Shown here: positions 63,108 through 64,000 of the stretch, in pieces
Layout: each line of letters opens with the position of its first letter
Position numbering within the stretch: the stretch's first letter is position 1
Assembly (NCBI GenBank): GCA_902540785.1
Contig: CACBOA010000003.1
Span: 20,682 to 84,681, forward strand
Length of the DNA: 64,000 nucleotides
Source of the DNA: an uncultured Pelagibacteraceae bacterium
Lineage (GTDB): Bacteria; Pseudomonadota; Alphaproteobacteria; Pelagibacterales; Pelagibacteraceae
Direction of reading: 5' to 3'
Program-made: the position numbers and the translations under genes
The notes under the pieces: generated by a model
Seen by the model: the letters and a program-made list of their open reading frames with translations, nothing else
Database searches by the model: none
What the model was told of the DNA's origin: nothing

Positions 63108-63772
63108 CCAGCTGATCTTACTGTTCTAATTAAAGGTTTTGTATTTTGTATGTTAATTGCTTGTCTTAATCTTCTAATATGAACATCAACTGTTCTAGAC
63201 TCAACATATATATTTTCTCCCCAAACATTGTTTAAGAGTTGTTCTCTTGAATAAACTCTTTTTGGATTTTTGATAAAAAAATCTAAGAGTTTAAATTCAG
63301 TTGGACCCAAAGTAATTTCTTTATCTTTTCTATAAACTCTTTTTGTAATCCGATCTATTTTTAAATCAGTAAATTCTACAATATCTGATGATGATTGAGG
63401 TTTAGATCTTCTCAATAAAGATTTAATTCTAGCATTCAATTCTTTTTGACTAAAAGGTTTAGTTACATAATCATCTGCACCTGTATCAAATGCTTTTAAT
63501 TTGTCTTCTTCCTCCCCTTTTGCAGTTAACATAATGACAGGAATATCATTAAACTTATTATCTTTTTTTAAGTTTTTACAAATTTCAACACCAGATAATT
63601 CTGGTAACATCCAATCCATTAATATTAAATCTGGCTGTTTTAATTTTATTTGTTTAAGAGCATCTTCTCCATTTTCTGAATGACTGACTTTATAACCTTC
63701 TTTTTCAAGATTGTACTTTAACAAACTAACAATTGATGCTTCATCTTCAGCTATGAAAACATGAGCTGACAT
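63089..63772 (-). CDS. phoB: phosphate regulon response regulator PhoB
   Basis: A 227-residue OmpR-family regulator: receiver domain with FIAEDEASIV, phosphoacceptor Asp53 in LILMDWMLPE, and Lys in MLTAKGEEED; then a winged helix with LGPTEFKLLDFFIKNPKRVYSREQLLNNVWG and RTVDVHIRRLRQAI. It controls phosphate-starvation genes. It follows phoU with three bases between. No cognate phoR is visible in the window. Confidence 0.94.
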   Translation of the reverse strand: MSAHVFIAEDEASIVSLLKYNLEKEGYKVSHSENGEDALKQIKLKQPDLILMDWMLPELSGVEICKNLKKDNKFNDIPVIMLTAKGEEEDKLKAFDTGADDYVTKPFSQKELNARIKSLLRRSKPQSSSDIVEFTDLKIDRITKRVYRKDKEITLGPTEFKLLDFFIKNPKRVYSREQLLNNVWGENIYVESRTVDVHIRRLRQAINIQNTKPLIRTVRSAGYSLES

Positions 63773-63775
63773 AAA

Positions 63776-64000
63776 TCATTTTTCTCCGGTTACAATTGGC
63801 TCTGTTCCCTTGGGTCTATCACCTTCTAAATATTCGCCTTTAACTAAATAATAAACTTGTTCTGCAACATTTGTAGTATGATCACCAATACGCTCTATGT
63901 TTTTAGTTACAAACAATAAATGGGTTCCATCTTCTAAATTTTTTTCATTTTCTTTAAGATATTTTATAACTTCTTGCATACAAAGATTTGTTAGATCATC
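63776..64000 (-). CDS. phoU: phosphate transport regulator PhoU, C-terminal part (partial)
   Basis: The frame runs open through the window end; only the last 74 residues are seen. The segment HLLFVTKNIERIGDHTTNVAEQVYYLVKGE is the PhoU family core motif (D.ATNIAE type), and the tail PKGTEPIVTGEK is also typical. PhoU keeps the Pho system off when phosphate is sufficient. The gene start and the pst transport genes lie beyond the window. Confidence 0.93.
   Translation of the reverse strand, partial: DDLTNLCMQEVIKYLKENEKNLEDGTHLLFVTKNIERIGDHTTNVAEQVYYLVKGEYLEGDRPKGTEPIVTGEK

Overview
The window is a dense, very AT-rich stretch of a bacterial chromosome that reads as a member of the SAR11 clade (Pelagibacterales, Alphaproteobacteria). 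The evidence is low G+C, strong use of AAA, AAT, TTA and ATA codons, short or negative gene spacing (many ATGA and TAATG overlaps), alphaproteobacterial marker genes (NDUFS4-like complex I subunit, SdhE, an SbmA/BacA-like transporter) and the alphaproteobacterial gene order argS - small protein - nagZ - scpA - scpB - tatABC - serS. I cannot name a species. Four tRNA genes are present (Glu-TTC, Pro-TGG, Ser-TGA, Lys-TTT). There is no rRNA, CRISPR array, insertion sequence or prophage.

Layout. 1-8964: end of rpmG, chorismate mutase, heme A synthase, an alpha/beta hydrolase with O-acetylhomoserine sulfhydrylase, rplM-rpsI, then a tight operon argC - small lipoprotein - hom - AEC permease, and a DMT permease. 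8965-14490: a small accessory island. It has a gene-poor leader with a compact foldable element and a 14-codon ORF, a short methylguanine methyltransferase, an unidentified GC-rich structured RNA with its own promoter and terminator, a small membrane protein, a tyrosine recombinase whose stop codon overlaps the start of a GT11 fucosyltransferase-like gene, a two-domain fused glycosyltransferase, and a GIY-YIG protein next to tRNA-Glu. 14625-27536: glpX, SbmA-like, NDUFS4-like, tRNA-Pro, zinc-ribbon protein, nhaA, glutathione peroxidase, then a long minus-strand run (MBL hydrolase, tatD, metG, holB, tmk, dacA, RlpA/SPOR-like, mltB, rarD). 27621-40952: tRNA-Ser, sdhE, recG, DUF502, M48 protease, tRNA-Lys, tgt, ppiase, coaD, gyrA, ssb, uvrA, a membrane protein and sodB. 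41025-53543: PuuD-like membrane domain, secF-secD-yajC, serS, tatCBA, scpBA, nagZ, argS, dgt, erpA, xthA. 53540-58693: zinc uptake (znuA divergent from znuC-znuB-zur) with tandem Zur-like operators, then arsC-aquaporin-nudix and a small coiled-coil protein. 58915-64000: polyphosphate and phosphate genes ppx, ppk, sixA, phoB and the end of phoU.

How the genes work together. Most modules are core: wall turnover (dacA, RlpA-like, mltB, nagZ), protein export (sec and tat), replication and repair (holB, tmk, dgt, gyrA, ssb, uvrA, recG, xthA, tatD), and nutrient stress (Zn uptake and phosphate regulation). The most notable observations are the unidentified structured RNA at about 9714-9903 on the minus strand, a tRNA-guanine transglycosylase that has lost all three zinc cysteines in a genome with a Zur/Znu system, the tandem Zur-like operators, the translationally coupled recombinase-glycosyltransferase pair, and a pair of similarly built hairpins at 58705-58795.
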